From Pyralis farinalis (taxonomy: Eukaryota > Arthropoda > Insecta > Lepidoptera > Pyralidae): a stretch of DNA of 64,000 bases. The stretch lies in assembly GCA_947507595.1 (NCBI GenBank), contig OX382266.1, forward strand, positions 13,578,001-13,642,000, given 5' to 3'. Shown here one piece after another: positions 35,701-48,400 of this stretch. The first letter of the stretch is position 1. Every line of letters starts with the position of its first letter. The notes under the pieces are model-generated. The model searched no databases. It had not been told where the DNA came from and saw nothing but the letters and a program-made list of their open reading frames with translations. A program made the translations under genes and the position numbers.

Positions 35701-37654
35701 TTGAGATAAGAAGAGAGCGACTTGGAACTTCTCATAAATTTTCGACGTCGACAGGGAGGTCCACGCAGAAGAGGGTCAGGAGCTGTCGCTGCGGTTCGGA
35801 TGTCAGTTTTATGAAGTGTCGGCGGCGGAGTCGTGCGCGGGCGCGGCGCTCGCCTTCCATGCGCTGTTACGGGAGGCGCGCGCGCTCGCGCTACTGCTGC
35901 CGGCGCCGCGCCGCAAACTTGCCGCGTACTCCGTGTCTAAGGTAAATTGGTTTCTAAGTAGAGATGTCTTCCAACACCGTGTTTAACTTTCATTTACTGG
36001 TACGGGAGAACGCTTGGCCTTCAGGTGCCAGCGCCGCGCCGTAAGGTAGTACTATCTGACGTCTACTTCATGTTTAAGGTAAATTAGTTTGTTGGAGTCG
36101 TGCCCCAACACCTTGTTTACATTTCATGCACTACTGTAGAAGATGCGCCAGTTCACACTTCTGCTGCTCGCAGAAGAATAGTACGGATTCGCGCGTACTC
36201 TGTGTTTAAGGTAATATGAAGTAGGGTAGAGTCACGTCCCAATGTTGTGTTGTACTTCCGTGCGCTGCTATTGCTGTGGGAGACATGCATGCTCATACTA
36301 CTGCTGCTAGGGATGTTGAGCCGTAAGATCATATTAAGATAAACTGATTTCTCAAAAGAGTCACAATCTAATCCTCTTACAAGCTGTTGTGGAAAACGCG
36401 CGCTCGCGTTACTACCACTACGAACGTACTTACGCAGAAGAGGCGGGAACACTACAAAAGCGAGTATCTAGCATGCAACTCGCCAGATGTGAGCAGTTAC
36501 GGCAGCTGTGGACATTGGATTTGTATCATTAACACTTCGGGCCTTAAATGTGAAACATAACATTTCATAAGTAGGATGAATCTATTACTTATTTGTACAG
36601 ATAAGTTTGTCAAGTGAGTTAGGTTGTAATTTCTATCTATCTATATCATCACCCCAAGTCCCTTGCGGGGTAGGCAGGGAGATTTGAGCGCCACATGACT
36701 GGATCTTACACATTTACTGGGCCTTAGCTCGGTTCCAACATCCTTGTGCTTTATGTATATCTTTTTCGTCGTTTTATCCACATGTTTGAACCAACTTTTC
36801 TTATTTTACCTTCGATACTCTCTTATATAATTGGCGGAAATACTAATGGATTAGAAAACGGTGTAACGCTAGGAAGAAGAAGACTGTATTTTAGATCAAC
36901 TCTTTTACATCTTCATTGCGAACTCAGTTTGCAAGTGAAAAGTTGAAACTTGTTGTGCAATATTTATCCCTATTACGTCTACCAGAATAACGATATTATT
37001 GTGTTTATGTTATACGACATCATCGCCAATACTATATCGAATTCCAAAATATTTTTTTAATTAGGAAGCTCCTACCGCCATATTGATCACGTTTATACTT
37101 GGTGAAGAAGATAAAGTTACATTTGGAACAACTTTACCCAAGACCGTTTTGAGAGGGTTTAAACTGTAATGGAAAAAAAATGTTTCTGTCGCGAAGCTTG
37201 TAGTATTCGACTGGGGCTGTACCTATAAGATTGGTAAATTTGCAACTTCATTGTCGGATTTGACGGTTATTAAACTCTTGCGTATTACAACTTTGCATCT
37301 CAAACAAAGGTACAACCCGCTTGCTGTGAAGCTATTGTCATGAAATCTTCGTATACAAATGGGGAAGCACGCGTGCCTCCGTACAAATAGAAGCTTACTG
37401 GCTACAACAACCCACCAGGGAGTTGTTTTATTTAAGTGTGATCTTGCGTGAGATAGAGGTATTTTTTCCAGTTTTCGAGATACACGAAATATATTTATTT
37501 GCACACCCTGCACATTAAACCTTAAAATTTAGTTCCATTTTACCTAATTGCAATTTGTTTTTTAAATATATTTCTTTTTCACCAGGTAATCGGCACGATA
37601 TTTGGGAAAAATAGCAAAAGTGTAAGGAAGAAACGTCCCTCACTCAGCATTTAA
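32670..37654 (+). CDS. Ras-like small GTPase, RERG/RASL11 group (5' exon not found)
   Basis: Five exons join in phase to a protein of ~188 residues lacking its P-loop start. The joined sequence has VVVRYLTKRYIGEY (the helix after G1, as in RERG/RASL11), EILDTSN (G3), WGDAFAVVYSV, LLGNKRDLEH (G4, NKxD) and FYEVSAAES (G5, SA), then a basic C-terminus ending KKRPSLSI. There is no CAAX box, as in RERG and RASL11, which act in cytosol/nucleus as GTPase-type growth regulators. Odd points: G3 is DTSN rather than DxxG, and switch I (EYSSTGDFLYQH) lacks a clear effector-loop threonine pattern, like RASL11. Introns are 630, 929, 1,210 and 1,644 bp with GT-AG ends, the last two holding repeats. AATAAA at 37,824 is a plausible poly(A) signal. 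Confidence 0.88.
33357..33433 (+). CDS. GTPase exon b
   Basis: 77 nt between acceptor TTGATTTCAG and donor GTAAGA, completing the split Asp codon. It encodes DFLYQHRVAFDGAVSEVEIL and then DTSNCA, which includes the altered G3 box. Confidence 0.88.
34363..34544 (+). CDS. GTPase exon c
   Basis: 182 nt from acceptor TTGTGCGCAG to donor GTAAAT. It encodes the central strand (WGDAFAVVYSVCERRSF) and the G4 motif (GNKRDLEHA), and ends with two bases of an Arg codon. Confidence 0.92.
35144..35566 (+). repeat. SINE family A, near full length, in GTPase intron
   Basis: Head GACGAGCTCGGTAGCACTGT, box B GGGTTCGATTCCC, body with a small internal expansion, tail TTGTATAAAAAAAA. Same strand as the gene. 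Confidence 0.92.
35571..35665 (+). repeat. LINE 3' tail fragment
   Basis: Contains TTAGCGATAAGGCCGCCTAT and TTGGTGCAATAAAG, matching the 3' UTR end at 51,480-51,597. Directly follows the SINE. Confidence 0.7.
35755..35941 (+). CDS. GTPase exon d
   Basis: 187 nt from acceptor CGTCGACAG to donor GTAAAT, in phase with exon c. It encodes EVHAEEGQELSLRFGCQFYE, the G5 SA motif, and the final helix rich in Ala/Leu (HALLREARALALLLPAPRRK). GC content is very high. Its 3' end is tandemly copied downstream. Confidence 0.92.
35860..36430 (+). repeat. Decayed tandem repeats of GTPase exon d 3' end plus splice donor
   Basis: The segment from the exon's last ~80 bases through the first ~55 bases of the intron recurs downstream. 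Landmarks TCTAAGGTAAATTGG (35,936), TTTAAGGTAAATTAG (36,073), TTTAAGGTAATATGA (36,205) and ATTAAGATAAACTGA (36,333) are spaced 137, 132 and 128 bp. A partial fifth copy (ACGCGCGCTCGCGTTACTAC) follows near 36,400. Later copies are progressively diverged and carry frame breaks, so they are not expected to be coding. Confidence 0.75.
36643..36835 (-). pseudogene. 3' part of the RTE-type LINE with internal deletion
   Basis: On the + strand, CCAAGTCCCTTGCGGGGTAG matches the LINE end. Then, after a gap, ATGTATATCTTTTTCGTCGT...CATGTTTGAACCAACTTTTC matches the region at 45,650-45,740. Confidence 0.8.
37391..37471 (-). repeat. SINE family A body scrap
   Basis: GCTTACTGG...ACAACAACCCACCAGGGAGTTG and GTGAGATAGAGGTA blocks. 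Lies in the last GTPase intron. Confidence 0.6.
37586..37654 (+). CDS. GTPase terminal exon e
   Basis: 69 nt after acceptor TTTTTCACCAG, encoding VIGTIFGKNSKSVRKKRPSL-SI and stop. A basic tail replaces the prenylation box. Phase agrees with exon d. Confidence 0.88.
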   Translation, partial: VIGTIFGKNSKSVRKKRPSLSI

Positions 37655-37823
37655 AATTAAGAGTATTTATTTATTTAGTTGTTTAATCCCATAGACTGTT
37701 TTGTTATAGACGTATTTTATAAAATAATTATATTACCTTCATCCACCTGTCTTTCTCATTGTATATATAGTTGAAGTATACCATCATTGGATTTAATTAC
37801 ATTATATTTGCAGCCATATAATT

Positions 37824-37829
37824 AATAAA
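37824..37829 (+). promoter_or_regulatory. Candidate poly(A) signal of the GTPase gene
   Basis: AATAAA 170 bp after the stop codon, in AT-rich sequence. Confidence 0.45.
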
Positions 37830-37839
37830 AAACGTAAGT

Positions 37840-40800
37840 GTACATAAATTCAGTATTCTCTGTATATAGTAATTATTATGTTATGTTATATAATTTAATT
37901 TATAATTAAATTAATATAAATATAATTAAATTTATAAATTATACACCTCGCATTAGTGTTATAACGACGACAGGATGTAAATAATAATTTAAAGATATTA
38001 AGGTTTACATTACGTCTTAGCAATAAGATTATATAAGGAATATAAAAGTCCATTGTGAAAATTGTGGTTTAATTTTTTTCGCATATCAACCCATAGATAT
38101 ATTTAACACAGCGAAAAAAACCAAGGTATCACCCATGTTGCCTTGTCTATTTTCCAATAATCCTATACGGAGCTGGCATAGTGATGAATGCCCGTGAAAA
38201 CACGGAACAGGTACCTTTATGGTGCTACCATAAAGCCGAGGAAACTCGTAAGTGTTGTATGCTATACATGGGCGAAGAAACCTACGAGACTCATCTTAAT
38301 GTTCACACCGAGTCTATTACTGCTATATTGTTAACATAATGACGGCATTTTTCAAGCGGCGCACGATTCGTCTTTGGAGATGGACAGTAACAAGGTGCAA
38401 TGTAGACGTTTACTCGCTGAACCATTGCCGGAACACTATAAAAGGTTAGGTCGTAAACTCTAACTCAATTGTCTTGATATATTCCTCGGCCGGAAAGGTT
38501 GAACGGCGGGTGTACTTTCTTGAGATCATAGCTCTGCGATAGTGTCACGTCGATCGTGATGCGTTGCACCTCGTATACATGTCGCTAAAAGCTCTAATGA
38601 GTTTCACTGGACGTGTGACGGCAGCTCGGAGCGAACGAGCCCAGGTGTCGCAGCAATATTGATCGGACTGGGTAGGCAATAGCGGAGAGAGTGCAGCCTT
38701 GTAAGTCCGACTGGCCGCTACCGACGTGCGATCCCCTGATAACGTCCAATTGATGCAGAGATAGGAAACGAACGTGACGTTAAAAGTTCGCCATACGTGA
38801 AAGCAAACCGACAAGTGCAAATTCAAGGTCTCAGTGAAATTTGCATTGAAGGCGCCGACTTAACTAGAGACGCTGCGATTGATGGGGCGGAAATAATCGT
38901 AAAGATTTACTAGTACCAACTCTAGGCAAGTTCAAGAGCATGCCGATGAATAAATTTGTTACAATGCTCGTTTGACGGTTTAGAAACGAACTGTCGCACG
39001 GGGCAATAAGTAATCGGTAAGCGCGGCGGTTACGCAATGCGCAATAAATGTTCCCTTGACTGTTCCGTGGTCATATTAAATCGGCTACAGGTGTACTAGC
39101 CGATGCGGAGATATAGCCAATAAATCGGATTCCTTGATCGCATTAGTGGCGCCAACGTTGCGCTGTGCGGCCCGCGAGAACGCGTCCGATCGCTATCGCC
39201 CATCTAGATAGATGACTCGTAGCGAACACCGGAGGGATCGTATCTAGGATGCAGGGCGTCTGCCCCCTCGGGCTCTCCAGTCATGTTTAATAAGCATGTC
39301 AAAAATCCGGTCCGGTTATATTTAACTCTGTTAGATTTATAAACATACAGCATAGAATGTAAATGTTGTAAATGTTAATATTTTTATTGCAAATAATATT
39401 TAAATTAAAAATATCGCTTAGGCAGTAGTCTAGGTCCTAGATGAGATTAGTGACCTCTTCATAAACATCTCTACTTGCTGAGAAACCGGGAAGATTTGTA
39501 ATGGTGGGATTTTTTTCCCCATTCATGTTATGCTATTTCGCACAGTGGGTAAACTCTTCGACTGATTATTGACGGACAGTGGCTTTCAAATATCCCTTAC
39601 GGTTTATTAATTTATCTTGTTGGATCGAGACTAGGTTGGGGGAAAGCATTTTTTTTTCATTAAATCGTTATTTCAACTAAAGTATACCTATAATTTTTAT
39701 AAGGATGTGCTATAAGTTTTAATATTTTAAACTATATCTCTCAATACAATCATCTACAACCGATTCGAATGGATTATTCCGGCTCGAATCTATTCAAGTA
39801 TCGAAGATCGAATAAATTGATAAACATAACTGACGAAACGAGAAATAGCAAGCAACGACTATGTTAGATTTTCTTTTTCCTGGTCGTTGGATTGCGGATC
39901 TGATTTAAATTATTTTTATCCTTAAAATAGGTTATTTGTTTTTCATCAGGTATGTGCTTATTTTAACAACAAAAAGTTTCTGAGACACGGAATGTCTTAT
40001 AACGTGCATGTACTGAATATTTGCCAAATATTCAAGTTGGAGTGCTCAGAACGTACTTTATTAGATATACGTATATTTTTGTCGAGGAATGTTGACTTGT
40101 GAACATCTAATGAGATGTTTAAACATAAATAACAGAAAACTTTAAGTTATAAGATCTTACAAATCTTTTGTAAGATGAGAGCCATTCTAAAGAAAGTATG
40201 GCTAAAACTATACAATAGCTGTGTCACTGATTCAATGAAAAAAGGTCAAGAACGAGTGACCTTTTGTAGCCATTGCAATATTTAGCGTCAATTATAGAAA
40301 TTAATGAATCATCTATCGTGAGCCCGAGTGAAAGTATGATATTATCAGGCAGGATATATCTAAAACCAATAAAGTAAGCTGCTTGCTAACCAAGTTTTAA
40401 TTATGTTGTATGATTAAGCCTGATATGCCGGCAATTTTCTGCGTGGTCTAAATAATAGCGAAAGTGTTCTTAATTAATGATAAATGATGAAGACGAGTAT
40501 AAAATGGAGAATACATAGTTACTAAGAATAACTTTTGCAAAAAACAGGACTTGATTCATTACGTGTTTTGCAGAAATGTATTTAAATGTAAATTACTTTT
40601 TTATTTCCAAAAGTAAAGAATCTAATTTCGAGCTGTTTTTTATTGTTTTCTTATTTTATTTATAATTATTACAACTAATCAATATAAAAAGTATACTTTT
40701 GTTACAATGGAACAGCTAGCGTAAAGTAAACTTTCAGCGTCCAGCCGCATTCGGCCTCTTTTGAGAGGACACAGTTTTGTCATAAAACATTTACATTAAT

Positions 40801-40960
40801 CTTCTAGCGTCAAAGCATAACTCATTTGCACCGTAATAATAAGCCTATATTTCCCAAAGACTAAATATAAGCCAAATATATTTTCTTTTTATTGAAGTTG
40901 CTCGGCTAAGCTAGATTGCTCGTCCATGGTACTCGTAGATAGATGGTCATTAACTACTTT
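37840..40960. other. No gene supported
   Basis: AT-rich at both ends. A GC-richer, CpG-containing block (38,340-39,270) has no convincing frame or splice signals and may be regulatory. Confidence 0.35.
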
Positions 40961-40964
40961 AATT

Positions 40965-41170
40965 AGATTTACTGCATTTTCGATTATAATCTGGCTAATA
41001 TAAAAATATATTCGATTTTTGTCTTGTCAAAGTTGATTACCAGTCCCACAGAAGCTAGTTTAGCTTAGCGTTCGAGTGAAATCCTTCAGTAAGTCTGTTA
41101 TTATGACCACGTCATCAGCGAACAAATTATGTGAGATGTAGACGCTGATAACTTCGATGCTCGGTATTAT
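40965..41170 (-). pseudogene. Reverse transcriptase scrap (RTE-like)
   Basis: On the minus strand it reads NLFADDVVIITDLLKDFTRT, then after a stop GLVINFDKTKIEY-like residues. These are the RT catalytic FADD block and the following GL.(I/L)N..KTK block. Only ~60 codons remain. Confidence 0.6.
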
Positions 41171-42000
41171 ATAGTACTATGTCTTCAGTTGTCGCATCAT
41201 TCGTTGCGGCTGGATAGTTAGCCCTAGGATAGTCATCATCGCAATGTTATGAAAACATCTCAATACTTCGCTGAAAAAAAAAAAACAAACCAAATATCGA
41301 TACAATCAAAGTCTTTCTCGGAACTATCTGCGGCGTATAAGGTGTAAGGTGGGTAGCCCTTATAAAAATCAATCTCAGTATTTTTACGGAGACTAGTAAT
41401 TATCAAGCCTGAGGGCAAAATGGTTCGTGATAACCCTTTAATAAAGCTACAACGCGTAGCTCACAGTGAGATCGGTCTGTTATAGTTCAAAAGGGATTGT
41501 CGTCTCTTTTCCAGAAATGACAGACTCACTTCTCTCCCAGACAAATGGTGTAGCCCTTATACGAATGAGGAAATCAAATGGAAAGTAATAGTCTATTGCC
41601 ATGTCACTTTCATCGCCTCTATTGACTAATGTGAGCAACTCTATATCGATGATATTGGCAAAATTGAACAGCAAAAATATTTAACATTTTGCAAATAGAA
41701 AGTAGGCCTAGAAAATTATTTCAAACAAAGTACGAAATGCTATTCTCGAAAAGTATGTGATTACAAAATATTATGATATCAAATTAGAACTTGAATTGAG
41801 ATAACACGATGTGGGATGCTATTGCTAACATTGCATTGAATAATTTAATGTATCTAATTAACATATTTGGCTAAATAGAAGTTTATTATTGTTTAAATAA
41901 TATATTCTTTAATATATCATATAAAATCGCCAGCTAATAGTCGGTGATTTAGAGATCTGCACAAAAATTTATAGTTTTTTAGTAAGAATTTTGAATTGCA
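41171..42000. other. Nothing recognised
   Basis: No supported features. Confidence 0.4.
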
Positions 42001-42002
42001 TA

Positions 42003-42195
42003 GAAACTGAGAGAGTACGTCCAACTCCCAGAAATCGCAGTCAAATAACAACTTTCTAGTGGGTTGTTGTGTTTCTGGCAGTAAGCTCATGAGGGGTGGC
42101 AAAGTGCGAGCGATACTTCCTCGAGCAAAGCGTTCCAAGGCTTACGGTAAGCATTTCTATAAGGTGAGCCGTACGATTATATGCCTCCTGACGAC
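42003..42195 (+). repeat. SINE family A, 5'-truncated
   Basis: From GAGAGTACGTCCAACTC... to the tail block GATTATATGCCTCCTGACG. Confidence 0.75.
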
Positions 42196-42681
42196 TAAAA
42201 ACCTGGGAAAAATAACCTCCGTGTCTAGAAATCATACAACTACTGAAATACCTAAACTGTAGAAATATGTAAGCACGATGCTATATCACTAGTACACGAG
42301 TCGCGAGTCGCGAGCGACAGCAATCTGACATGTAGAAATGCGTCGTGTCGTCCGTGCCTGCATACATCGATGGTGATGATAAACTATCAGTCACTTTCAT
42401 CTCCCATCAGATTAAACGATTACCAGTTTCTTCTAATTGCTCGTGTTGTCTCGATTGAATCGGTCATTGAGATTTATGCATGGCTGCGACTAAAACCAGT
42501 TTCGTGATGACGATTTGTCGTTCAATATTCTGTCATAAGTTTGTAGTCTGCCTCTCGGATGATTATTGAAATAATCGCTTTTAAATAAAAGAAACGGTCA
42601 AGTGCGACTGAAACTTACATATCAAGGATTCCGTATGGGCACAATATAAAAAGTTACATGGTACTGTAGGAATTATAATTA

Positions 42682-44020
42682 GTCTGGCCGTAAATATTGT
42701 TACATAGGAACTTTTCTTTTATTCAACTCTTTTATTATTTTGAATTTAGAACGCGTTTATTATGTTAAAAACTCCTTTCGGTTTCTTCTTTATTTCTTTC
42801 GATTTTACATATTTTTTTCGTGTTTATTATCAAATTTCAATATGGAATGGGGTGTTAAAGAAAATAGGATCGCAGTGATTCCCATGCAAAAAGTGGGTAT
42901 GGAGCCGTCGGTCATATTCAAGACACTTCAAGCGCTTGGTATCAGCCGTATGTTCACATATCGTACTATCGACAGATGTACCAACACTTCCTGTGTTGAA
43001 GACCATAAAAGATCAGGGTGACCGCGTGTTGTTAGAACTACAAAGGCTGTTAATGCTGTTAAATACAGAATTCGCCGAAACCCCGTTAGGAAACAAAAAA
43101 TCTTATCGTGAGAAATGAAGATTCCCGCTAGTACTCATACTGTCGCGTATAAAAAAACAAAATCTGAAGCTCGGCGGTTCTCGTCGATATACAGGACATG
43201 CCCTAAATCAACCCCTACAATTGAAGAGAGTGGATAGATCAAAACGCCTTCTGTCCAGATACGCAGGAATAGAACATACGCAGGCACTGAAATATTCTCT
43301 TTACTGATGAAAAACATTTCGTGTTTCAAGAGCACTACAACACGCAAAATGACAATGATGCACACAGTTCTGAAGAAGCCGCCCAAGTGGTTGGGAAGGT
43401 GCAACGTGGTCATCATCCTGCGTCTGTAATGGTTTGGAGTGGGTGTCTTATCAAGGAGTCAGAAAGCTTATTTTTTTTTGTAAAAGGTGTGAAGTCTTCA
43501 GACAAAGTGTATCATGAGACTGTCTTGGATCGCGTTGTGAAACCTCTTAGCAATACACTTTTTAAAAATGTACCGTTGAATTTCCAGGACTCTGCACCTA
43601 GTCACAAGGCACGAACTACCCCAGCCTGGCTTGAAACTAACGTTCCGAACTTTATAAGAGCTCTGCAGCAGTTCTCTGGCCCTCGTCTAGTTCAGATCTG
43701 AACCCCTTAGACTACAAATCATGGTCAGTTTTAGAGGACCTGGTCTACTCGAAACGCCACATTGTGTCTCTTACGAAATGTCTGCAGCAAGCGGTGGCTA
43801 AATTTCCCATGGAAACATGCGTAAATCCATAGATTCGTGGCCAGACAGATTAAAGTCCTGTACCTATAAAAGCCAAAAGTGGCCATGTAGAATAGAATCA
43901 TTTTGAATTTTTCGCTGAGACTTCCATAAATATGTACCTCATATAAGTTTTATTAAAATTACTTTACCTACTTCATAAAAAAAAATGGATATTCATTTGT
44001 AACAGAACTTATGGCCGGAC
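42682..44020 (+). mobile_element. Tc1/mariner-superfamily transposon, maT-like (1,339 bp)
   Basis: Inverted termini GTCTGGCCGTAAATATTGTT (left) and, on the opposite strand, GTCCGGCCATAAGTTCTGTT (right), flanked by TA at 42,680-42,681 and 44,021-44,022. The interior is a broken transposase gene. Confidence 0.85.
42842..43860 (+). pseudogene. maT-like transposase (DD37D), multiply broken
   Basis: Starts MEWGVKENRIAVIPMQKVGM (helix-turn-helix half), then in other frames an RRNPVRKQKILSREMKI segment, FTDEK-like and EHYNTQNDNDAHSSEEAAQ, then HHPASVMVWSG...KVYHETVLDRVVKPL. The second catalytic Asp is in NFQDSAPSHKARTT. A frame change near 43,680 moves the third, NPLDYKSW, to another frame, about 37 residues after the second when realigned, hence DD37D. 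Stops occur near 43,019 and 43,228. The family name rests on this spacing and the TA-flanked GTC-starting termini; mariner proper would be DD34D. Confidence 0.8.
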
Positions 44021-44024
44021 TAGG

Positions 44025-45404
44025 TATAAGTTGAATCGATTTGTGCTCAGTTCGTTTTTAAAAATAAGTTACTACTGATTATGTCTAGTATGGTTGTGAA
44101 TCTTTTAGTGCCCGTTGGGTTTTAAGTTTTTGTTACTTTTTTTTTTATTTAAATTTTTACGTTCCCTTTTGTAATATTAAAATACATACAATACCCGGAG
44201 ATCTTATATTCATAACCTACCACCACCTATGGCTCTATTGCTGTCATTTCCGTCGCTTAGAACTACTGCTTTGAGGATTTTTTTGGTCCGTAGGCTTTTT
44301 AACCTACAAATTATTTAATTCTCTTCCTTTTTCTCTACATGGACGTACTAATCTCTTCTTAGATAGCAATAGCCGTTATTGTTATTAATAGGCACCCGAC
44401 TGTCTGTCTTTTCGAGCCTTGCCTTGTGGTACCGCCTATTGGCGAGCCTGCATTAGTTTACCGCCGACGACACGGTCAAATATACCGATTCCAGTTCGCC
44501 CTTACCGCGTTGCATCCCATTCACACACCATTTACCATCATATTCTGCATAAGCCACAGGCTATGGGCTCTGTCCTGCTCCAGCCTATTTAGTTTCAGAC
44601 AACTTACGTAATACGAGATTAAAAATGTTTTATTTTACCATTAGGCAAAAACCACCGCGTACGACATGTGAATCTAGTCATTGATTGGCGAAAGAGAAAT
44701 GGCGTGTCATTATACCTATTTTGCTTTTGGTAAAATATTGAAACAAGATATTCAAAGTTATCTATATATATAAATATGTGATGTTTTTGTTCAAGTCAGA
44801 GTCCTCGCAACTCTAAGATTAAAACAATATAGAATATAGATGTAAATGCAAAATAAAAAAAAAACGAAAATGGAATATAGGCAAAACATTATTTAAAACA
44901 TTTAGCGGTTATGTAATTATAATTAGACTGAGTATGATGGCAAAACATTAAAAAATTAATTAGTTTCGTAACTCACGAAATCCTAATAACACATAATCGA
45001 ATTGTATAACATAAACCGGTGAGGCAAATAGTATCGACTTAAGCAGTTAATGGAGTCTAATGCTGATTATCTGCAAGCACCTGTCGATGACTGACGAATG
45101 AGATCGACTGGGAGACGTATCGAAGACTCATCAGAGAAAGTGAATACCGAAGATATACGGCAAATGGAAGCGGCAGATAAGCTTATGTGGGTTGGATACG
45201 ATTTGGTTACGGGTAGAAACTCAACAGTTTTAGACCAATTCGACGGTTTATGAAAGTTGATAATACATTACGTTTACGTGCATGTACGAGATACATTCTT
45301 TTGTATTCATGTACATACATTTGTGCAGTGCAGTATGTGTAATCCTTTAATTAGTCCGACTTACATTTCAACACAAATTTAGTAGTATTGTAGGCAATTA
45401 TCTA
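44025..45404. other. Nothing recognised
   Basis: A TCTATATATATAAATATGTG near 44,763 resembles the left end of the Helitron-like element at 56,318. Otherwise unassigned. Confidence 0.35.
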
Positions 45405-45418
45405 ATAATTTTATAATG

Positions 45419-48400
45419 TATGTATGTATATCTTCACGCCAGGTCCCATGCGGGGTAGGCAGAGAGAACCGAGCGCCATAAGACGCGGTCCTTACACACT
45501 TCACTCGCTTCTTTCACATTCATAGCTCTTTTCATGCACGCTCGCCGGTTCCTAAGGCTCCTGACATCACCTTCTGATAAAACACGACCAATTTGGTCAT
45601 GGTAGGTTAGTCTTGGTCTTCCTCGGCTCCTACATCCTTCCACTTTCGCATTGTATATCTGTTTCGTCATTCTTTCATCTTGCATTCTTTCTACATGTCC
45701 GAACCAACGGAGCATGCCCTTTCTTATCTTAACACCGACACTCTCTTTCAGTCCAACTCTCTTTCGTACGTCATCATTTCGAACGCGGTCAGCAAGCGTT
45801 ATGCCACAAATTTTTCGCAGTGCTCGCATCTCGACCGCATTTATTCTACTTTCATGCTCTCTCTGCCATACCCAGCTCTCACTTCCATAAGTTAGCATTG
45901 GGATTAACACCGCGCTGTGTACAGCGAGCTGTGCCTTCTGGCTTAGATTTCGGCTGCCAAACAGTTTACCCAACGCTCCATTCACGCTATTCCCTGCACT
46001 CACTCGTCTCTCCACATCAGCGGTGTTCCTTCCATCGCTTCTAAAAGCGCTTCCAAGATATACAAACTCATCCACTTGCTCCAACACTACATCATCAACC
46101 GTAATCCTAGTGTTCGTTCTGGTTGTCTCTCTTTCAAATACCATTATTTTGGTTTTCTTCGCATTCAATTGTAAGCCTTTCTTCATACAATCGTCTTTCA
46201 TTGTTGTGACTAGTGTTTGCAGTTCGGATGATGATTCTGCTATTAATACTGCGTCATCTGCATAAAGCAGGCAGTTAACCACTGAGCCACCCATTCGCAT
46301 TCCCACATTCATATTTCTCATTCTCTGAAGACAACTGTCCAGATACAGGATGAATAGCCGAGACGACAGCACGCATCCCTGTCTGACACCAATATTGGTA
46401 TCAAACCAGGGTGATAAGCTGCCGTCCACTCTCACACATGCTGTGCAATCCTCATAGGTGGATTGCACAGCACGTAGAAGGTCACCGTCAATCCCATATC
46501 TGGGCAAGATGTTCCAGAGATTCTTTCGCACGACCCTATCAAATGCTTTTTCAAGGTCCACAAAACCGCAGAAAACCTTCTGGTCCGTAGCCAGATGCTT
46601 TTCCACGATATTGCGGAGCGAAAAAACTTGATCCGTACATCCTCTGCCGCTTTGAAATCCCCCCTGTGCTTCCCAAAGCATCCCATCGGATTTCACCCTC
46701 ATTCTCCTTTCAATGATTTTTCCATACACTTTAGCTGCTAGGCTGATCAAACTGATGTCCCTATAGTTGGCGCAGTCCATACGTGAGCCCTTGCCTTTAT
46801 ACAAGGGCACGATGACTGCGCGTCTCCAATCGCTCGGGACTCTTCCGGTTCTCCAGCATAATTTGCTCAAAAACCAGAAAGCGTCCCTAACGTAGGTGCC
46901 ACCCAGTTTGATCATCTCAGCTGTTACCATATCGATTCCCGCTGACTTTCCATTTTTCAAACTTCGTATCGACCATTCAATCTCATCCATGCTAATGTCT
47001 TCATGGTACGTTGGCACTGCCGAATCAGTCACAGACTCATTCACAGTGCCAGCGCCCTGGACATAATCATACATTTCTCTAAAATATTCGCTCCACCGTT
47101 CTAACACCTCCTGAGTGTTAGCAAGAATGCCACCAGCTTTACCTTTTATCTTGTCCATTCCGGATGCCGACGAACCACTCCGAGACTTCTTTACCTCTCT
47201 CCAGAAGAGTTTGGTATTAGCCTCGAAGTTCTTCGTCAGCCTCTCTTCCTCATTCATAAGTAGTCTTTCACGCCTCTCTTTCACTAAAGCTTTGGTTTCA
47301 TTCTTGCATCGACGGTATATTTCTTTCTTCTTCTCTTTCATACTATCACTCTGGTGTAAAGATGATACGTAATCCAGCCACGCTCTCCTCTTTTTATCCA
47401 CGGAGGATTGAACCTCCGCATCCCACCAGGCATCTTCTTTCAGTGTTCTACGTCTCTTTGCGCATCGACATGCTTCTTTCGCACTGTCCACCATACTTTC
47501 TTTCAGAACTTTCCAACATTCGTCTACATCTGAGTCGGAAAGACTCGCGTTCGCAAGTCTTTCACTGACTAGACGTACATACGTACTCCTCACACTTTCA
47601 TCTTCCAATTTTTCACTTCTTATTCTTTCATGGTCTCCGAAAGGAATACGCACTCGCCAATGCCTCCACTTCTTGAAAAGGCCCACAAATCGGCTTATCA
47701 CCAGATAGTGGTCCGTTTCAAGAGTGGGGCCTCTGAAGGCTCTTGTATCCATTAACGACTTTCGGAGACGTCCATCTATCAAAATCAGATCAATCACACT
47801 TTTCTGTTCATTCCGTCTCCATGTGTACGTGTGAATATCCTTGTGATGGAAGAACGTGTTCGTCACAAGGAGGTTTCGTTCCATACATACGTCTAAAAGT
47901 AACTTACCAGCATCGTTCACTCTCTTATCTCCGTATGGACCAAGCACAGCCTCATAACTGCTTCGCTTGGTCCCAACCCATCCATTCAGATCTCCACACA
48001 TAATTATCCGTTCATTCGCATCAGCCAAGTCCAGAACACCCCTTGCGGTCTCCCAAAACTTCTCGAGCTCCTGGGGATTAGTAGAGCTTACAGGAGCATA
48101 TGCTGCAACCAAAAAGACTCGCGTAATCCCCAGTTTTATTTTAACCCAGAGAAGTCTTGGTCCTACTAAATCGTAATCTTTCACACCAGCGGCCAAGCGA
48201 GATGAAAGCACAACGCCTACGCCAGCGCTGGCATGATCGTCCTGGTTCACCCCGGACCACAGGGCCATCATGCCACCGGGCAGATCTTCGGCGTCGCTTC
48301 CCTTTCGCTTGGTCTCTGACACACACAAAACATCTAGGCATCTCTCATTCATTATATCTATCAACTCATTCATCTTATCTTGTAATCCACCTCTCACATT

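Noticed and set aside
38340..39270. GC-richer block after the GTPase gene, including a 93-codon minus frame
   Set aside because: No start context, splice sites or recognisable domain. Left as unassigned.
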